The notes under the pieces: generated by a model
Database searches by the model: none
What the model was told of the DNA's origin: nothing
Seen by the model: the letters and a program-made list of their open reading frames with translations, nothing else
In this document: positions 42,426 through 51,133 of the stretch, one piece after another
Layout of the letters: each line of letters starts with the position of its first letter
Position numbering within the stretch: the stretch's first letter is position 1
Origin: Cytobacillus dafuensis
GTDB taxonomy: Bacteria > Bacillota > Bacilli > Bacillales > Cytobacillaceae
Assembly: GCF_007995155.1 (NCBI RefSeq)
Contig: NZ_CP042593.1
Coordinates: 2,398,001-2,462,000, forward strand
DNA: 64,000 nt
Reading direction: 5' to 3'
Made by a program: the position numbers and the translations under genes

Positions 42426-42489
42426 CGGGTTCTGATTAAGGAGTATTCTTTAAAATAATTTGAATAAAACGACTTGCATGCTAAACATA

Positions 42490-43455
42490 TTAATTCACCT
42501 TTAGGATCATCGATTTTATTTCTTGATCAAAGATATTAGCCAAATGCTCTGGAACCGTCATGTAGACAAGTCCATTTCCTTCTAGTTTCGATGAATAACC
42601 AAGAGGTACGGTTCTTTTAATTAATTGTGCATAAAGCTCTGGTTCAGAGAGCTGACGATCAAATTGTTGTATGGATAAACTTTTAATTAAGGCAAGTGCA
42701 CCTGTAACATGAGGTGCAGCCATTGAAGTGCCACTTAAAGTGGCATACTTACCATTCAAATAGGTAGAGAGGATTTCTTCACCAGGAGCAACAACATCGA
42801 TTTCATTGTTTGAATTACTAAATTCAGATGAGCGACGTTCTAGATTAATGGAGGCTACGCTAATTACATCATTATAGGAACCAGGAAAGGCAAATTCGTC
42901 TGTTGAGTCATTCCCATCACCTTCATTACCTGCTGCGCAAACAACGAGAATATTATTGTCTACAGCCTTTTTGATCGCCTCATAAAGTGCTGGAACATCA
43001 TTTGGACCCCCAAGAGACATGGAAATAATATCAACTTTTTGTTCAATAGCAAAATTGATTCCATTAATGATCCAACTATATTGTCCGGAGCCATTTTTAT
43101 TAAGAACCTTGACAATAAGCAGGCTAGCTTCTGGTGCAACTCCAACGACACCTAAGTTATTCTCCCTTGCAGCAATAGTTCCGGCTACATGTGTTCCATG
43201 ACCGTTATAATCCATGAATAATTCTGGGTTACCTTTATCATCGCTTGTAAAATTCCGGCCACCTATGATACTTTCTTTTAAATCTGGGTGACTTATATCG
43301 CAGCCCGTATCTAATACTGCTACTGTAACACCTTTTCCCTTCGTATCTTTCCAAATCTTTGGTGCTTGAATCAGTTCTACGCCTTTCGGAACTTGATTTG
43401 CCACATCTGTTTGATCAATGACCTTGAATGGAATAACACGAACATTTTGCTCCAT
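42490..43455 (-). CDS. ispA: Intracellular subtilisin-like serine protease
   Basis: The 321-residue S8 protease has the full triad: Asp in VAVLDTGCDISHPDL, His in NGHGTHVAGTIAA and Ser in LSGTSMAAPHVTGA, plus the oxyanion Asn in VCAAGNEGD. It has no signal peptide and the short N-terminal extension of intracellular subtilisins (VRVIPFKV then PKGVELIQAP), which holds the enzyme inactive until processed. It degrades cytoplasmic proteins in stationary phase. GGAGGG precedes the ATG. Confidence 0.92.
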   Translation of the reverse strand: MEQNVRVIPFKVIDQTDVANQVPKGVELIQAPKIWKDTKGKGVTVAVLDTGCDISHPDLKESIIGGRNFTSDDKGNPELFMDYNGHGTHVAGTIAARENNLGVVGVAPEASLLIVKVLNKNGSGQYSWIINGINFAIEQKVDIISMSLGGPNDVPALYEAIKKAVDNNILVVCAAGNEGDGNDSTDEFAFPGSYNDVISVASINLERRSSEFSNSNNEIDVVAPGEEILSTYLNGKYATLSGTSMAAPHVTGALALIKSLSIQQFDRQLSEPELYAQLIKRTVPLGYSSKLEGNGLVYMTVPEHLANIFDQEIKSMILKVN

Positions 43456-43583
43456 ATCTTTCCCTCCTTAAGAGATTAAAATTGAAGCGGATTCTTGGTG
43501 GTTACATTATTTTAATTATTCTGAATTATTTTTTAAAGTTGCAATTGTACTATTTTTTATAGATTAATAGTATGTAGTTTTAA

Positions 43584-44105
43584 CTATATATCATGACAGC
43601 TTTTTGTTATTAGTACTGGTAATTCTGAATAAATCTGTATAATATCCTTCATTTGCATTCTCACTAGTCCGCTAGAGGAGGGAGCGACAAAATCGATTGT
43701 GCCAGATATGATTGACTTCTCTTGCTTTCCCCAAGGAATTGATTTTTTCTTACTGTATTCTTGGTAAACTCCTTTCCCAACAAAACAAATGATCTTTGGT
43801 TTATAGATGCTTATTTTTCGTATGAGTTCCTTTCTCCCTGCTTCATATTCCTCTTTCGTAATTTCATCGGCAGCCTTCGTAGGTCTAGAGACAATATTTG
43901 TCAAACCATAACCCAAATCTAGTAATTGATTATCTTCTGTTGAATCAAATTTTCTTGGAGTCAATCCAGATTCATAAAGTATTTTCCAAAAACGATTATT
44001 AGGGTTAGCAAAATGATGCCCTGTCTCTGAAGATCGAATACTTGGATTAAAGCCAACAAATAAAATATTAAGATCTTCTTTTATATGATCCCTTATTGGT
44101 TTCAA
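43584..44105 (-). CDS. mug: Mug-type mismatch uracil/thymine DNA glycosylase
   Basis: The 173-residue protein has the Mug/TDG motif ILFVGFNPSIRSSETGHHFANPNNRFW (residues about 14-40), with the catalytic Asn in GFNPS, and the second motif VAPSSSGLVRM near the C-terminus. It removes uracil or thymine from G mismatches. I place the start at TTG 44105, since GGAGGTG lies 6 bases upstream of it; ATG codons at 44120 and 44153 are in frame but the site overlaps or follows them. Confidence 0.85.
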   Translation of the reverse strand: MKPIRDHIKEDLNILFVGFNPSIRSSETGHHFANPNNRFWKILYESGLTPRKFDSTEDNQLLDLGYGLTNIVSRPTKAADEITKEEYEAGRKELIRKISIYKPKIICFVGKGVYQEYSKKKSIPWGKQEKSIISGTIDFVAPSSSGLVRMQMKDIIQIYSELPVLITKSCHDI

Positions 44106-44188
44106 GGAATGCACCTCCATGACTGTAGATAGATTTGCAAATAATATAAGCATTATTTTAGGAGAGAGGTTTTTTTAGCGTAAGAAAT

Positions 44189-44380
44189 TCAAATCCCGTG
44201 TTCATAGCAATAGTGATTGACAAGCTCTTCGATTAAATCATGTTCTGGAAATTCACCTGAAAACTGAAATTGGATTTCTTCAATGAATGCGCCATTTTGA
44301 TAAACATGGATCACCCCATCTTGATTAATTACACTAAACTCAGGCTTGAATCGATAGCCATTTCTTTCTATTGCCCCCAT
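44189..44380 (-). CDS. Small conserved protein (YbxH-like)
   Basis: The 63-residue protein starts MGAIERNGYRFKPEFSVINQ and ends with a short acidic helix, LIEELVNHYCYEHGI. It resembles Bacillus YbxH as I recall it, which has no known function. ATG at 44380 has GGAG at 9 bases, better than the ATG at 44395. Mostly beta in the first half. It is 83 bases upstream of the glycosylase start and may be co-transcribed with it. Confidence 0.6.
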   Translation of the reverse strand: MGAIERNGYRFKPEFSVINQDGVIHVYQNGAFIEEIQFQFSGEFPEHDLIEELVNHYCYEHGI

Positions 44381-44441
44381 TTTAGTCAACTCCATTTACA
44401 TTTTTCTTTTAGTATAGTCCTGGTGCTTGATTTTATCACAT

Positions 44442-44701
44442 TAGAAAAAATTGGCATTCACCAAGTCCTTTTTGGCGAATGCCTTAGTTTTTCTTACACG
44501 TTAAGAAAGTATAAATTGTCAACGCAGAAGATGATCCGACGCAGTTTCCAATTTTAGGGATTAAGTATAAGTGCAACTACGCCTCTGTCTTCGCCTTTCC
44601 AAGGCTCGCCAATCGGCGAGTTTTCTTTATGCGATCTTATTAGCAGATACTTAATTGAACACACACTTTACTTAAGAACGTTAATAAACTTAAACTTTCT
44701 T
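44442..44701. repeat. Repeat family C, copy 1 (full length)
   Basis: About 260 bp. One end is a hairpin (GGCATTCACCAAG...TTTTTGGCGAATGCC, 44453-44483); the other end reads AACGTTAATAAACTTAAACT. Internal landmarks are AACGCAGAAGATGATCCGAC, CTACGCCTCTGTCTTCGCCT, a CTCGCCAATCGGCGAG hairpin and GCGATCTTATTAGCAGATAC. The reverse complement is repeated at 52037-52296 and, shortened, at 57882-58004. Confidence 0.85.
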
Positions 44702-44717
44702 ATTAGCCAAATAAAGA

Positions 44718-44740
44718 AAAAGAGCCAGTTGGGCTCTTTT
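44718..44740 (-). terminator. Terminator of the cyclophilin gene
   Basis: AAAAGAGCC/GGGCTCTTTT hairpin just after the ppiB stop, with T-rich sequence on the minus strand. Confidence 0.75.
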
Positions 44741-44750
44741 CCATCCTTCA

Positions 44751-45188
44751 TTATTCTTCTGTAATTTCAACTTTCTCCATTACAACTCCATTTTTCATTG
44801 CTAAAACAGTATCCATACCAGATGTTACTTTTCCGAATACTGTATGAACACCATTTAAATGTGGTTGTGGTTGATGAACGATAAAGAATTGGCTGCCGCC
44901 AGTATTGCGTCCAGCGTGAGCCATCGATAAAGAACCTACCTCATGTTTATGTGGGTTGCCTTCAGTTTCGCAATTAATTGTGTAACCAGGACCACCTGTA
45001 CCTGTACCGTGTGGACATCCACCTTGGCTTACAAAGCCAGGAATTACACGGTGAAAAGTAAGCCCGTTATAGTAACCTTCGTTAATAAGCTTCGCAAAGT
45101 TAGCAACTGTTCCCGGAGCAGCTTCAGGATATAGTTCAAACTCCACCTTTTCACCATTTTGCATTAATATGTATCCTTTTTTCGCCAT
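44751..45188 (-). CDS. ppiB: Cyclophilin-type peptidyl-prolyl isomerase
   Basis: The 145-residue cytoplasmic cyclophilin has the core [25 protein letters not shown] (active-site Arg in FHRV), [34 protein letters not shown] (residues about 94-127) and the C-terminal VEKVEI strand. It catalyses cis-trans isomerisation of prolyl bonds. ATG at 45188 has AAGGAGATG at good spacing; the frame opens further upstream but without a site. It is followed by its own terminator and repeat C. Confidence 0.93.
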   Translation of the reverse strand: MAKKGYILMQNGEKVEFELYPEAAPGTVANFAKLINEGYYNGLTFHRVIPGFVSQGGCPHGTGTGGPGYTINCETEGNPHKHEVGSLSMAHAGRNTGGSQFFIVHQPQPHLNGVHTVFGKVTSGMDTVLAMKNGVVMEKVEITEE

Positions 45189-45261
45189 ACAATCATCTCC
45201 TTCAATAAAAATCATTCTTAATCATACATGAATTACATTAGAATTAAAAGTAACTCGGTCT

Positions 45262-45396
45262 TTAACTAAATATTTCAATAAATAACAGTAAAATAAAAAC
45301 AATTAAGCCATAAAATGATACATGCAAAAAAATAGTTGTTAATCCAAACTTTACATCTTCAAGGGTCATACCTCGCTTACGGATTCTAGTTCGCAT
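45262..45396 (-). CDS. 44-residue single-pass membrane microprotein
   Basis: ATG at 45396 behind AAGGATGG opens a frame encoding MRTRIRKRGMTLEDVKFGLT followed by a hydrophobic helix (about 21-42) and a short SerStop end. The basic N-terminus would stay inside. The codon pattern and ribosome binding site look genuine, but I do not recognise the family. It lies alone between ppiB and the 45700 gene. Confidence 0.55.
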   Translation of the reverse strand: MRTRIRKRGMTLEDVKFGLTTIFLHVSFYGLIVFILLLFIEIFS

Positions 45397-45496
45397 AATA
45401 TCACCATCCTTAATAAAATATTATCTAAATCTAACAATATTGACAATATTCTACTAAGAAAAATTACCCAATTTAAATATTTCGGTATTAATTTAT

Positions 45497-45700
45497 TCAA
45501 TAAAACTTCTTTTGCATTTGCATTTGTTTTTTCATAATATCATAAGATTTTTCAATAATATCTGTTAATACATCTGCTTTATACACTCTGCCAAGCTTTG
45601 TGTTTTTCTGATAATAGCTAACGATTTCATCTAATTTTTGTGATGTTTCTTGTGCAATTCGAATATTAAGCTGAATTCTTTTTTCTTTGTCCAATGTCAT
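45497..45700 (-). CDS. Small ribbon-helix-helix-like protein
   Basis: The 67-residue protein MTLDKEKRIQLNIRIAQETS continues QKLDEIVSYYQ, a strand-helix pattern like Arc/MetJ-type DNA-binding proteins, and then a second helix and a Met/Gln-rich tail (MKKQMQMQKKF). ATG at 45700 follows GGAGGC; the upstream ATG at 45724 precedes that site. No toxin partner is adjacent. Function unknown, perhaps a small regulator. Confidence 0.55.
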   Translation of the reverse strand: MTLDKEKRIQLNIRIAQETSQKLDEIVSYYQKNTKLGRVYKADVLTDIIEKSYDIMKKQMQMQKKFY

Positions 45701-45922
45701 CTTTAACAGCCTCCAAAATAGCATTTATTTCTATTCTATCAGAAAGCTATTAATTTGCTAGCAGTTTGATAGCTTAATAATAGCATGCGCTAGCTTTCGC
45801 TTTTTCGCTCATTATAACATTTCTAAATCACCTAAATTAGATCTCATTTTAAACTTCAATGTATTATATTAGGTGAATATTTTTTCATCTACTATACACA
45901 ATAAAAAAATGGAGGTGAGTTA

Positions 45923-46399
45923 ATGAATCATGTCATTGCTTTCATAATAAAAATTACTTCAAACTTTATTTTCTTATTTTTCATTCTAGGCTTTTTATAT
46001 AACATCACAGTTGTTAATGTTTTAACAATTACAATAACTCTCAGTATTTTATCGTATATTATCGGTGATTTGATGATCTTACCAAGAACCAGCAATGCTG
46101 TAGCTACCGTTACTGATTTCGGTATAGCAATGGCAGTTATTTGGATATTAAGTGTAAGTTTAACCACAGGTAATTATAATAACTTATTTACTATGTCACT
46201 TATTTCTTCTGCTGGAATTGCCTTTTTTGAATCCTTTTTTCATAAGTATTTTGTTATCTATGTTGTTTATGGAGATGAAGACAATGAACTGCAAGATACA
46301 TTTTTGCAATATCATACTGAAACAGCTGAAGAGTTTTACCCTTCTGAATTAATATCAGATGATAATAAAGACATAGAAAAACAAAAATCAAATGAGTAA
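45923..46399 (+). CDS. yndM: DUF2512 membrane protein (YndM-like)
   Basis: The 158-residue protein has four membrane helices (about 8-28, 31-48, 64-82 and 92-105) followed by an acidic cytoplasmic tail (DEDNELQDTF... to the end). LSYIIGDLMILPRTSNAVAT after the second helix is characteristic of the YndM/DUF2512 family. Function unknown. ATG follows GGAGGTG. It is a single gene closed by a terminator. Confidence 0.8.
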   Translation: MNHVIAFIIKITSNFIFLFFILGFLYNITVVNVLTITITLSILSYIIGDLMILPRTSNAVATVTDFGIAMAVIWILSVSLTTGNYNNLFTMSLISSAGIAFFESFFHKYFVIYVVYGDEDNELQDTFLQYHTETAEEFYPSELISDDNKDIEKQKSNE

Positions 46400-46405
46400 A
46401 AAAGT

Positions 46406-46429
46406 ATACCCAATTACACTATTGGGTAT
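46406..46429 (+). terminator. Terminator of the DUF2512 gene
   Basis: TACCCAAT/ATTGGGTA stem followed by TTTTTGTG. Confidence 0.8.
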
Positions 46430-46532
46430 TTTTGTGTAAAATTGGATAAAAATTTATAATCTCCCTTGCGTTCCCTATCTACACTTCTTTTAATTAATAA
46501 CTTCTTATTTTTTTCTTTTAACTTGTCCCCCG

Positions 46533-46612
46533 AGAGATTTTTCGGTGCTGTCTTTCAATGTTCGTCACACCTTCCGTGGTCTTCGTCTACAAGCACCAGA
46601 CTCGACCTCTCT
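46533..46612. other. GC-rich structured segment of unknown nature
   Basis: Between convergent genes. AGAGA (46533-46537) pairs with TCTCT (46608-46612), and GGTGCT (46544-46549) with AGCACC (46592-46597), enclosing a CAC/GTG hairpin. Composition differs from the A+T-rich flanks and no coding frame is credible. It could be a structured RNA or an old repeat fragment; neither strand shows an obvious promoter. Confidence 0.35.
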
Positions 46613-46661
46613 GCGTCCAATTCTAAGCTTTCTTTTAACGAGACGGCAGGATAACAAAAAA

Positions 46662-46683
46662 AGAATTGGATATCTCCAATTCT
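46662..46683 (-). terminator. Terminator of the class A PBP gene
   Basis: AGAATTGGA/TCCAATTCT stem directly after the stop, followed by TTTTTTTG on the minus strand. Confidence 0.8.
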
Positions 46684-46684
46684 T

Positions 46685-48754
46685 CTACTGGTTAAGCAGT
46701 GTATTCCATTTCTCTTTAAGAAATTCACCAAATTGTTCAAGTTCAGTTTTACCTTCAGATAGTTTTTCTTTCCACTTTGGCAATTCTTGTTTTATCTTAT
46801 CAGTACCTTCTTTAATCGTTTTCTCAATTTCTTCTTGTTTATCTTGTTGGGTAAGCTTTTCATTCATTGATTTTGTTGAGAATTCAGCAGGCTCAATATA
46901 TGGAAGTGTATTCTCCATAATTGCTTTAAATAAAGGTACAACCGTTTCTGAACTGCTGCTTGATAAATAATGCTCTCGATCGGTTTTATCGTATCCAACC
47001 CAAACAGCACCGACTAGGTTTGGCGTGTATCCTACAAACCACTGATCCTTCGTTCCGTTAATATCTTTATAAGGAAGCTGGGTGGAACCAGTCTTTCCAG
47101 CAAGTTGAACTCCATTGATTTTTGTAGCTTGTCCTGTTCCAGATTCTACAACATTAAGAAGCATTGACGTCATTTGGTTCGCAACCGATTTGGTAGTTAC
47201 TTTAACTGTTTCCTTCTTTCTTTCAGCAATAATGTTGCCAGTAGGACCAACTATTTTCGTAATTAGATGGGCATCCTTCTTTTTCCCTTCATTAGGAAAG
47301 ACTGTATAGGCTTCAGCGAGTTGTAATGGTGAAATGCCTTTATGCATACCTCCTAATGCAATGCCCAAATATTCATCCTCTTTTTCTAATGGGATTCCAA
47401 ATCGCTTCAATGAATCAATTCCCTTATCTAGTCCGATTTGATCTAGCAGCCAGACTGCTGGAACATTTAGGGAATCCTCAATGGCTTTATACATTGGCAC
47501 TTCACCTGAAAACTTCTTTGAAGCATTTTCAGGTTTATATTTTCCAAAAGACATGGGTTCATCCTTTAGCATAGAGTTTGCATTATAGCCTTCCTCAAGT
47601 GCTGGTGTATAGACAGCCAGTGGCTTTAGAGTCGAACCAGGTTGGGCTTTTAAATGAGTGGCGCGATTAAAACCACGGAATACATGTTCTCCGCGTCCGC
47701 CAACAAGTCCCCTGACTCCGCCTGAGTCAGGATCTATAAGAACAGATCCACTTTGAACGAGGACCCCATTTTTACCACGAGGAAATAAGTAATCCTGCTC
47801 ATATACTTGTTCAAGTCCAGCTTGAATATTTTGATCCATTTCTGTATAAATTCGGTATCCTCTTGTAAATATTTCTTCTTGAGTTAAGCCGTATTTATTA
47901 ATAGCCTCATCAAGTACTGCATCTACATAATAGGGATATTTTCTCTCTACAAAGCGTCCTTTTCCTTCTTCTAGTTGAATTTTTTCAGAAATGGCCTCTT
48001 TGTATTCAGATTCAGTGATCATGGAATGTTCTTTCATTTTGCCAAGCACCACATTCCGACGCTCCATGGCACCATCATAATTTTTATAAGGATCAAGTGA
48101 AGATGGTGATTTCAATAAGCCTGCAAGAAGAGCAGATTCACTTATCGTTAATTCCTTTGCACTTTTATTGAAATACTTATTAGAAGCTTGTTCAATTCCC
48201 CATGCACCACTCCCAAAATACACTTGATTTAAGTACATTTGGAGAATCTCATCTTTTGTGTAATACTTTTCAATTTCTACTGCTAAAAATAATTCCTCTA
48301 TCTTTCTTTTATAAGTCTGTTCTGGTGAAAGTAATGCATTTTTAGCAAGTTGCTGGGTGATGGTACTTCCTCCACCAGTAATTCTGCCTGCAAACAAATT
48401 TTTGAAAAAAGCACGTGCCATTCCTTTAATATCAAAGCCATTATGCTTGTAAAAGCGTTCATCCTCAATGGCTATCACGGCATTTCCTACATAATCAGGC
48501 AATTCCTCAATAATGATTCCCTCAGACCGATTCGTAGCTAATTTGCTGGCAACTTCTCCGTCTTTATCATAAATAATTGTGGATTGCTTTAATCCTTCCT
48601 GCAATGATTCCACATTCGCTGTTGCTGCTAAAAAAGCGAAAAATAGGATGGTTAATAATAAAAATGTTAGAACGATCAACATTAATATTTTTGTTATATG
48701 CTTATTTCTCCAAAAACGTTTTATACTTTCCCATATAGGTTGTAGTCTTTTCAT
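46685..48754 (-). CDS. Class A (bifunctional) penicillin-binding protein
   Basis: The 689-residue protein has a short basic cytoplasmic tail, one membrane helix (about 21-45), a GT51 transglycosylase domain (catalytic Glu in AIEDERFYKHNGFD at E97; GGSTITQQLAKN) and a transpeptidase domain with SxxK in AQPGSTLKPLAVY, SLN in IEDSLNVPAVW and KTG in LAGKTGSTQLPY. The C-terminal 55 residues are charged and coiled. It polymerises and cross-links peptidoglycan outside the membrane. Size and tail resemble the PbpF/PbpG group, which contribute to sporulation or germination walls; which one is not certain. Confidence 0.9.
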   Translation of the reverse strand: MKRLQPIWESIKRFWRNKHITKILMLIVLTFLLLTILFFAFLAATANVESLQEGLKQSTIIYDKDGEVASKLATNRSEGIIIEELPDYVGNAVIAIEDERFYKHNGFDIKGMARAFFKNLFAGRITGGGSTITQQLAKNALLSPEQTYKRKIEELFLAVEIEKYYTKDEILQMYLNQVYFGSGAWGIEQASNKYFNKSAKELTISESALLAGLLKSPSSLDPYKNYDGAMERRNVVLGKMKEHSMITESEYKEAISEKIQLEEGKGRFVERKYPYYVDAVLDEAINKYGLTQEEIFTRGYRIYTEMDQNIQAGLEQVYEQDYLFPRGKNGVLVQSGSVLIDPDSGGVRGLVGGRGEHVFRGFNRATHLKAQPGSTLKPLAVYTPALEEGYNANSMLKDEPMSFGKYKPENASKKFSGEVPMYKAIEDSLNVPAVWLLDQIGLDKGIDSLKRFGIPLEKEDEYLGIALGGMHKGISPLQLAEAYTVFPNEGKKKDAHLITKIVGPTGNIIAERKKETVKVTTKSVANQMTSMLLNVVESGTGQATKINGVQLAGKTGSTQLPYKDINGTKDQWFVGYTPNLVGAVWVGYDKTDREHYLSSSSSETVVPLFKAIMENTLPYIEPAEFSTKSMNEKLTQQDKQEEIEKTIKEGTDKIKQELPKWKEKLSEGKTELEQFGEFLKEKWNTLLNQ

Positions 48755-48844
48755 TTTATCTCCTTACTTGCTGCTATTAAAAGTTTCTCTTTTATTATAA
48801 TATAAACGTAAAATATTGTTAAAAGTTTCACTTATACTTATATC

Positions 48845-48873
48845 TTGACCTTTTGCTTGAAACATATTATATT
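48845..48873 (+). promoter_or_regulatory. Strong sigma-A promoter of a small RNA gene
   Basis: TTGACC (48845-48850), exactly 17 bases, then TATATT (48868-48873): 5/6 matches at each box. No open reading frame follows; the hairpins at 48892-48958 and a terminator do. Confidence 0.6.
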
Positions 48874-48880
48874 TATATAT

Positions 48881-48991
48881 GCGATGAGCTAATTGCGTAA
48901 GTCGATTAACAATCCAAATTGGAATGCACGAATGTGGCGTGCAGTTAATCGCCGCAATACGTAAAGGATGCCGTAATTGGCATCCTTTTTT
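48881..48991 (+). ncRNA. Candidate free-standing structured small RNA (about 110 nt)
   Basis: Begins about 8 bases after the -10 box. Nested helices: ATTGCG (48892-48897) with CGCAAT (48953-48958), then CGATTAAC (48903-48910) with GTTAATCG (48944-48951), enclosing two hairpins, TCCA/TGGA (48913-48923) and GCACG/CGTGC (48926-48942), so the core is a three-way junction. It ends in a perfect terminator, AAAGGATGCC/GGCATCCTTT (48963-48988), with T-run. It contains no credible start codon plus frame. It matches no RNA family I recognise. The flanking genes point away or converge, so it is not a leader of either. Confidence 0.6.
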
Positions 48992-49025
48992 AATTGAAGC
49001 ATATTTTTCCGATTTAGAAAAATGT

Positions 49026-50294
49026 CTATCTTTTTGTGATATTAAAATTTTGTTCAACATATGCCCAATTCTGTGGAAAGGGCAAACTTAACTGCCAGTA
49101 AGTTGTACCTAAAAGATGATATTGATCAATTAGTTTATATTTCTCAGAATAGCTGCGAATATCGTCAAACCAAACGGTATGCTTTTCCTGCTCAATCCAA
49201 TAATTATACCAAGGTGTAGCAGCATGTAAATCATAATTGATAACAGCCCCCTTTGAAATGGCCAGATTTTGTGCACCAAGAAGTGAAATTGCATTCGTAC
49301 TATTGTCAATATTTCTCCAGTCATATCCATATAAAGGAAGTGCCATTTGCAGCTTCTGTGGTTTAATTAAACGGATGGAGTAGCGAATCACCTCCTCCAT
49401 CCACCAAATTGGTGCTACAGGATTTGGCGGACCAGTTGGATACCCATAATCAATCGTCATTACTGCTACGATATCTGCAGCATCGCTAATAGCCTTATAA
49501 TCATACGCACCGATTATACGATTCGTTGGAATATCTTCAGTTTTTGCATGGACATTGACATGGAGAATGAATGAGCCTAAAGCTTGTTTTAATTCATGAA
49601 GAAATTTCGAGAAATTATTTCTCTGTGGTGGGGGGATAAATTCAAAGTCAATACTAACCCCTCGATATCCTTTTTTCTTAATAAAATTCATGATACTTTT
49701 AATTAAGTTTTGCCTGTAAATTGGATTTTCAAGCACTTGGCCAATCAGTTGCGGACTAAATTTTTGATCTGCATAATTCCTTATCATTAAAAGTGGAATG
49801 ACCTTTAAACGTTTACTTTCTGCAATAATTTGGGTATCATCTAATGTTAAATACGCGAACCCTTCTTTTGTAAATGAGTAAGAAACTACCGCTAAATATG
49901 TTAAATTATGTGCAATTTGCTTTAATACAGAGATAAATGAATTTGGATTAAATGGAATGATGAAACCTAATGTTTGCATTGTTAGCTTTTGAGATGAAGG
50001 AATATTTATTTTTTGACCAATGTATAGGTTATTTGGATTTATGGATGGATTGGCTAAGAGGATTAAATTTACATTCGTATTGTACTGCTGGGCAATTTTC
50101 CAAATAGAATCACCAGGTAATATTATTTTTGATCTTATGGGCAATGTTTGATCAGGGATATAGAGAGCTAAACCAGGTATGATCATACTATTTGGAATTA
50201 ATCTATTTACATTTATGATTGATTGGGTCGGCACTCCGTAAAGCTGAGATATAGCCCATAAAGAATCCCCTTCTTGGACGATGTGTATCGACAT
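49026..50294 (-). CDS. LysM-GH18 spore cortex or wall hydrolase (SleL/YaaH-like)
   Basis: The 422-residue protein has two N-terminal LysM domains (about 2-47 and 54-99: IVQEGDSLWAISQLYG, ILPGDSIWKIAQQYN) that bind peptidoglycan, then a GH18 barrel with the catalytic GVSIDFEF motif (D216, E218). There is no signal peptide, as in SleL/YaaH proteins that are built into the spore from the mother cell. It probably cleaves muramic-lactam-containing glycan during germination. Other SleL-like relatives with a similar layout exist, so the exact name is left open. Confidence 0.87.
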   Translation of the reverse strand: MSIHIVQEGDSLWAISQLYGVPTQSIINVNRLIPNSMIIPGLALYIPDQTLPIRSKIILPGDSIWKIAQQYNTNVNLILLANPSINPNNLYIGQKINIPSSQKLTMQTLGFIIPFNPNSFISVLKQIAHNLTYLAVVSYSFTKEGFAYLTLDDTQIIAESKRLKVIPLLMIRNYADQKFSPQLIGQVLENPIYRQNLIKSIMNFIKKKGYRGVSIDFEFIPPPQRNNFSKFLHELKQALGSFILHVNVHAKTEDIPTNRIIGAYDYKAISDAADIVAVMTIDYGYPTGPPNPVAPIWWMEEVIRYSIRLIKPQKLQMALPLYGYDWRNIDNSTNAISLLGAQNLAISKGAVINYDLHAATPWYNYWIEQEKHTVWFDDIRSYSEKYKLIDQYHLLGTTYWQLSLPFPQNWAYVEQNFNITKR

Positions 50295-50380
50295 CTGTCC
50301 TCACACCTCCCTCTAATAAACCTTAATTTATTTTATGGGGTATTCATCATTAAATAGTACATAAACAAATGAATGAAAAA

Positions 50381-50455
50381 AGCACTCAAGTAATGAACTG
50401 TCCTCCGATTGATAGACAAATGCTAACAATCGGAGGACAGTTCATTTTGAGTGCT
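50381..50455 (-). terminator. Very long hairpin terminator after the TerD genes
   Basis: AGCACTCAA, AATGAACTGTCCTCCGATTG and their complements form a stem of about 30 bp with a 20-base loop, followed by TTTTTTC on the minus strand. It closes the TerD gene pair. Confidence 0.8.
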
Positions 50456-50480
50456 CTATCGTGCTTTTTAAGATGACTCT

Positions 50481-51059
50481 TTAAACTTGCAAACCGTAAT
50501 TACGACATAATGCAGCTAATCCACCTGAAAAACCGCTGCCAATAGCATTGAATTTCCAATCATTGCCATGACGATAAAGTTCACAAACGACAACAGCAGT
50601 TTCGATTGAAAAATCTTCACCTAGATCAAAACGAAGTAATTCTTGTTGATTAGAATTATCCAATAAGCGAACAAATGCGTTTGATACTTGACCAAAGTTT
50701 TGTTGACGCATGTCTGAATCATGGATTGTAACAGTTATTCCAATACGATCAACATACGAAGGTATTTTTGTAAAGTCAACGACTAGCTGTTCATCGTCTC
50801 CATCCCCTTCACCTGTGCGGTTATCTCCGGAATGTACAATCGCTCCGCTTGGATGTTGAAGATTATTATAAAAAATAAAATCATGATCATTCTGGCATCT
50901 GCTATTTGCATCTACTAAAAAAGCTGAGGCATCTAAGTCAAAATCATGTCTGCCTTGATATTTATTCGTATCCCAGCCAAGTCCAATGATTACCTTTGTT
51001 AAACCTGGGTTTGTTTTTGTTAAGTCAATTCTTTGTCCCTTTGCCAATTGAATTCCCAT
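50481..51059 (-). CDS. yceD: TerD family stress protein
   Basis: The 192-residue TerD domain protein contains the calcium-binding [10 protein letters not shown] and [13 protein letters not shown] motifs and [10 protein letters not shown] near the start. TerD proteins are linked to general stress, tellurite and envelope stress in Bacillus (yceC-yceI locus). ATG at 51059 has GGAGG at good spacing. It follows a second TerD gene by 74 bases; the two differ enough (roughly 60% by eye) to be old paralogues. Confidence 0.88.
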   Translation of the reverse strand: MGIQLAKGQRIDLTKTNPGLTKVIIGLGWDTNKYQGRHDFDLDASAFLVDANSRCQNDHDFIFYNNLQHPSGAIVHSGDNRTGEGDGDDEQLVVDFTKIPSYVDRIGITVTIHDSDMRQQNFGQVSNAFVRLLDNSNQQELLRFDLGEDFSIETAVVVCELYRHGNDWKFNAIGSGFSGGLAALCRNYGLQV

Positions 51060-51133
51060 TGAAAATCCTCCCATATAAATGTTTATTCAATTGTAAAGCT
51101 AGAAAATAATTTTGCCTTTCCTGCTTTTCACTA

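Larger units (their letters stand above)
42172..42489. other. Intergenic stretch with two terminators
   Basis: Apart from the upstream region of the ATL gene and two hairpins (42329-42373 and 42398-42425) I see no gene or recognisable element in this A+T-rich 318-base gap. Confidence 0.6.

Noticed and set aside
44442..44701. Insertion sequence or CRISPR repeat for family C
   Set aside because: No transposase frame and no regularly spaced short repeats; copies are single and far apart.
46533..46612. Glycine riboswitch for the minus-strand segment
   Set aside because: The stretch CTCTCGGGGGAC recalls the end of a glycine aptamer, but the rest of the core does not fit and no gene lies downstream to be controlled.
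48764..49060. A 98-codon open frame on the minus strand
   Set aside because: It covers the ncRNA hairpins and terminator on the opposite strand, has no ribosome binding site and no recognisable protein pattern.
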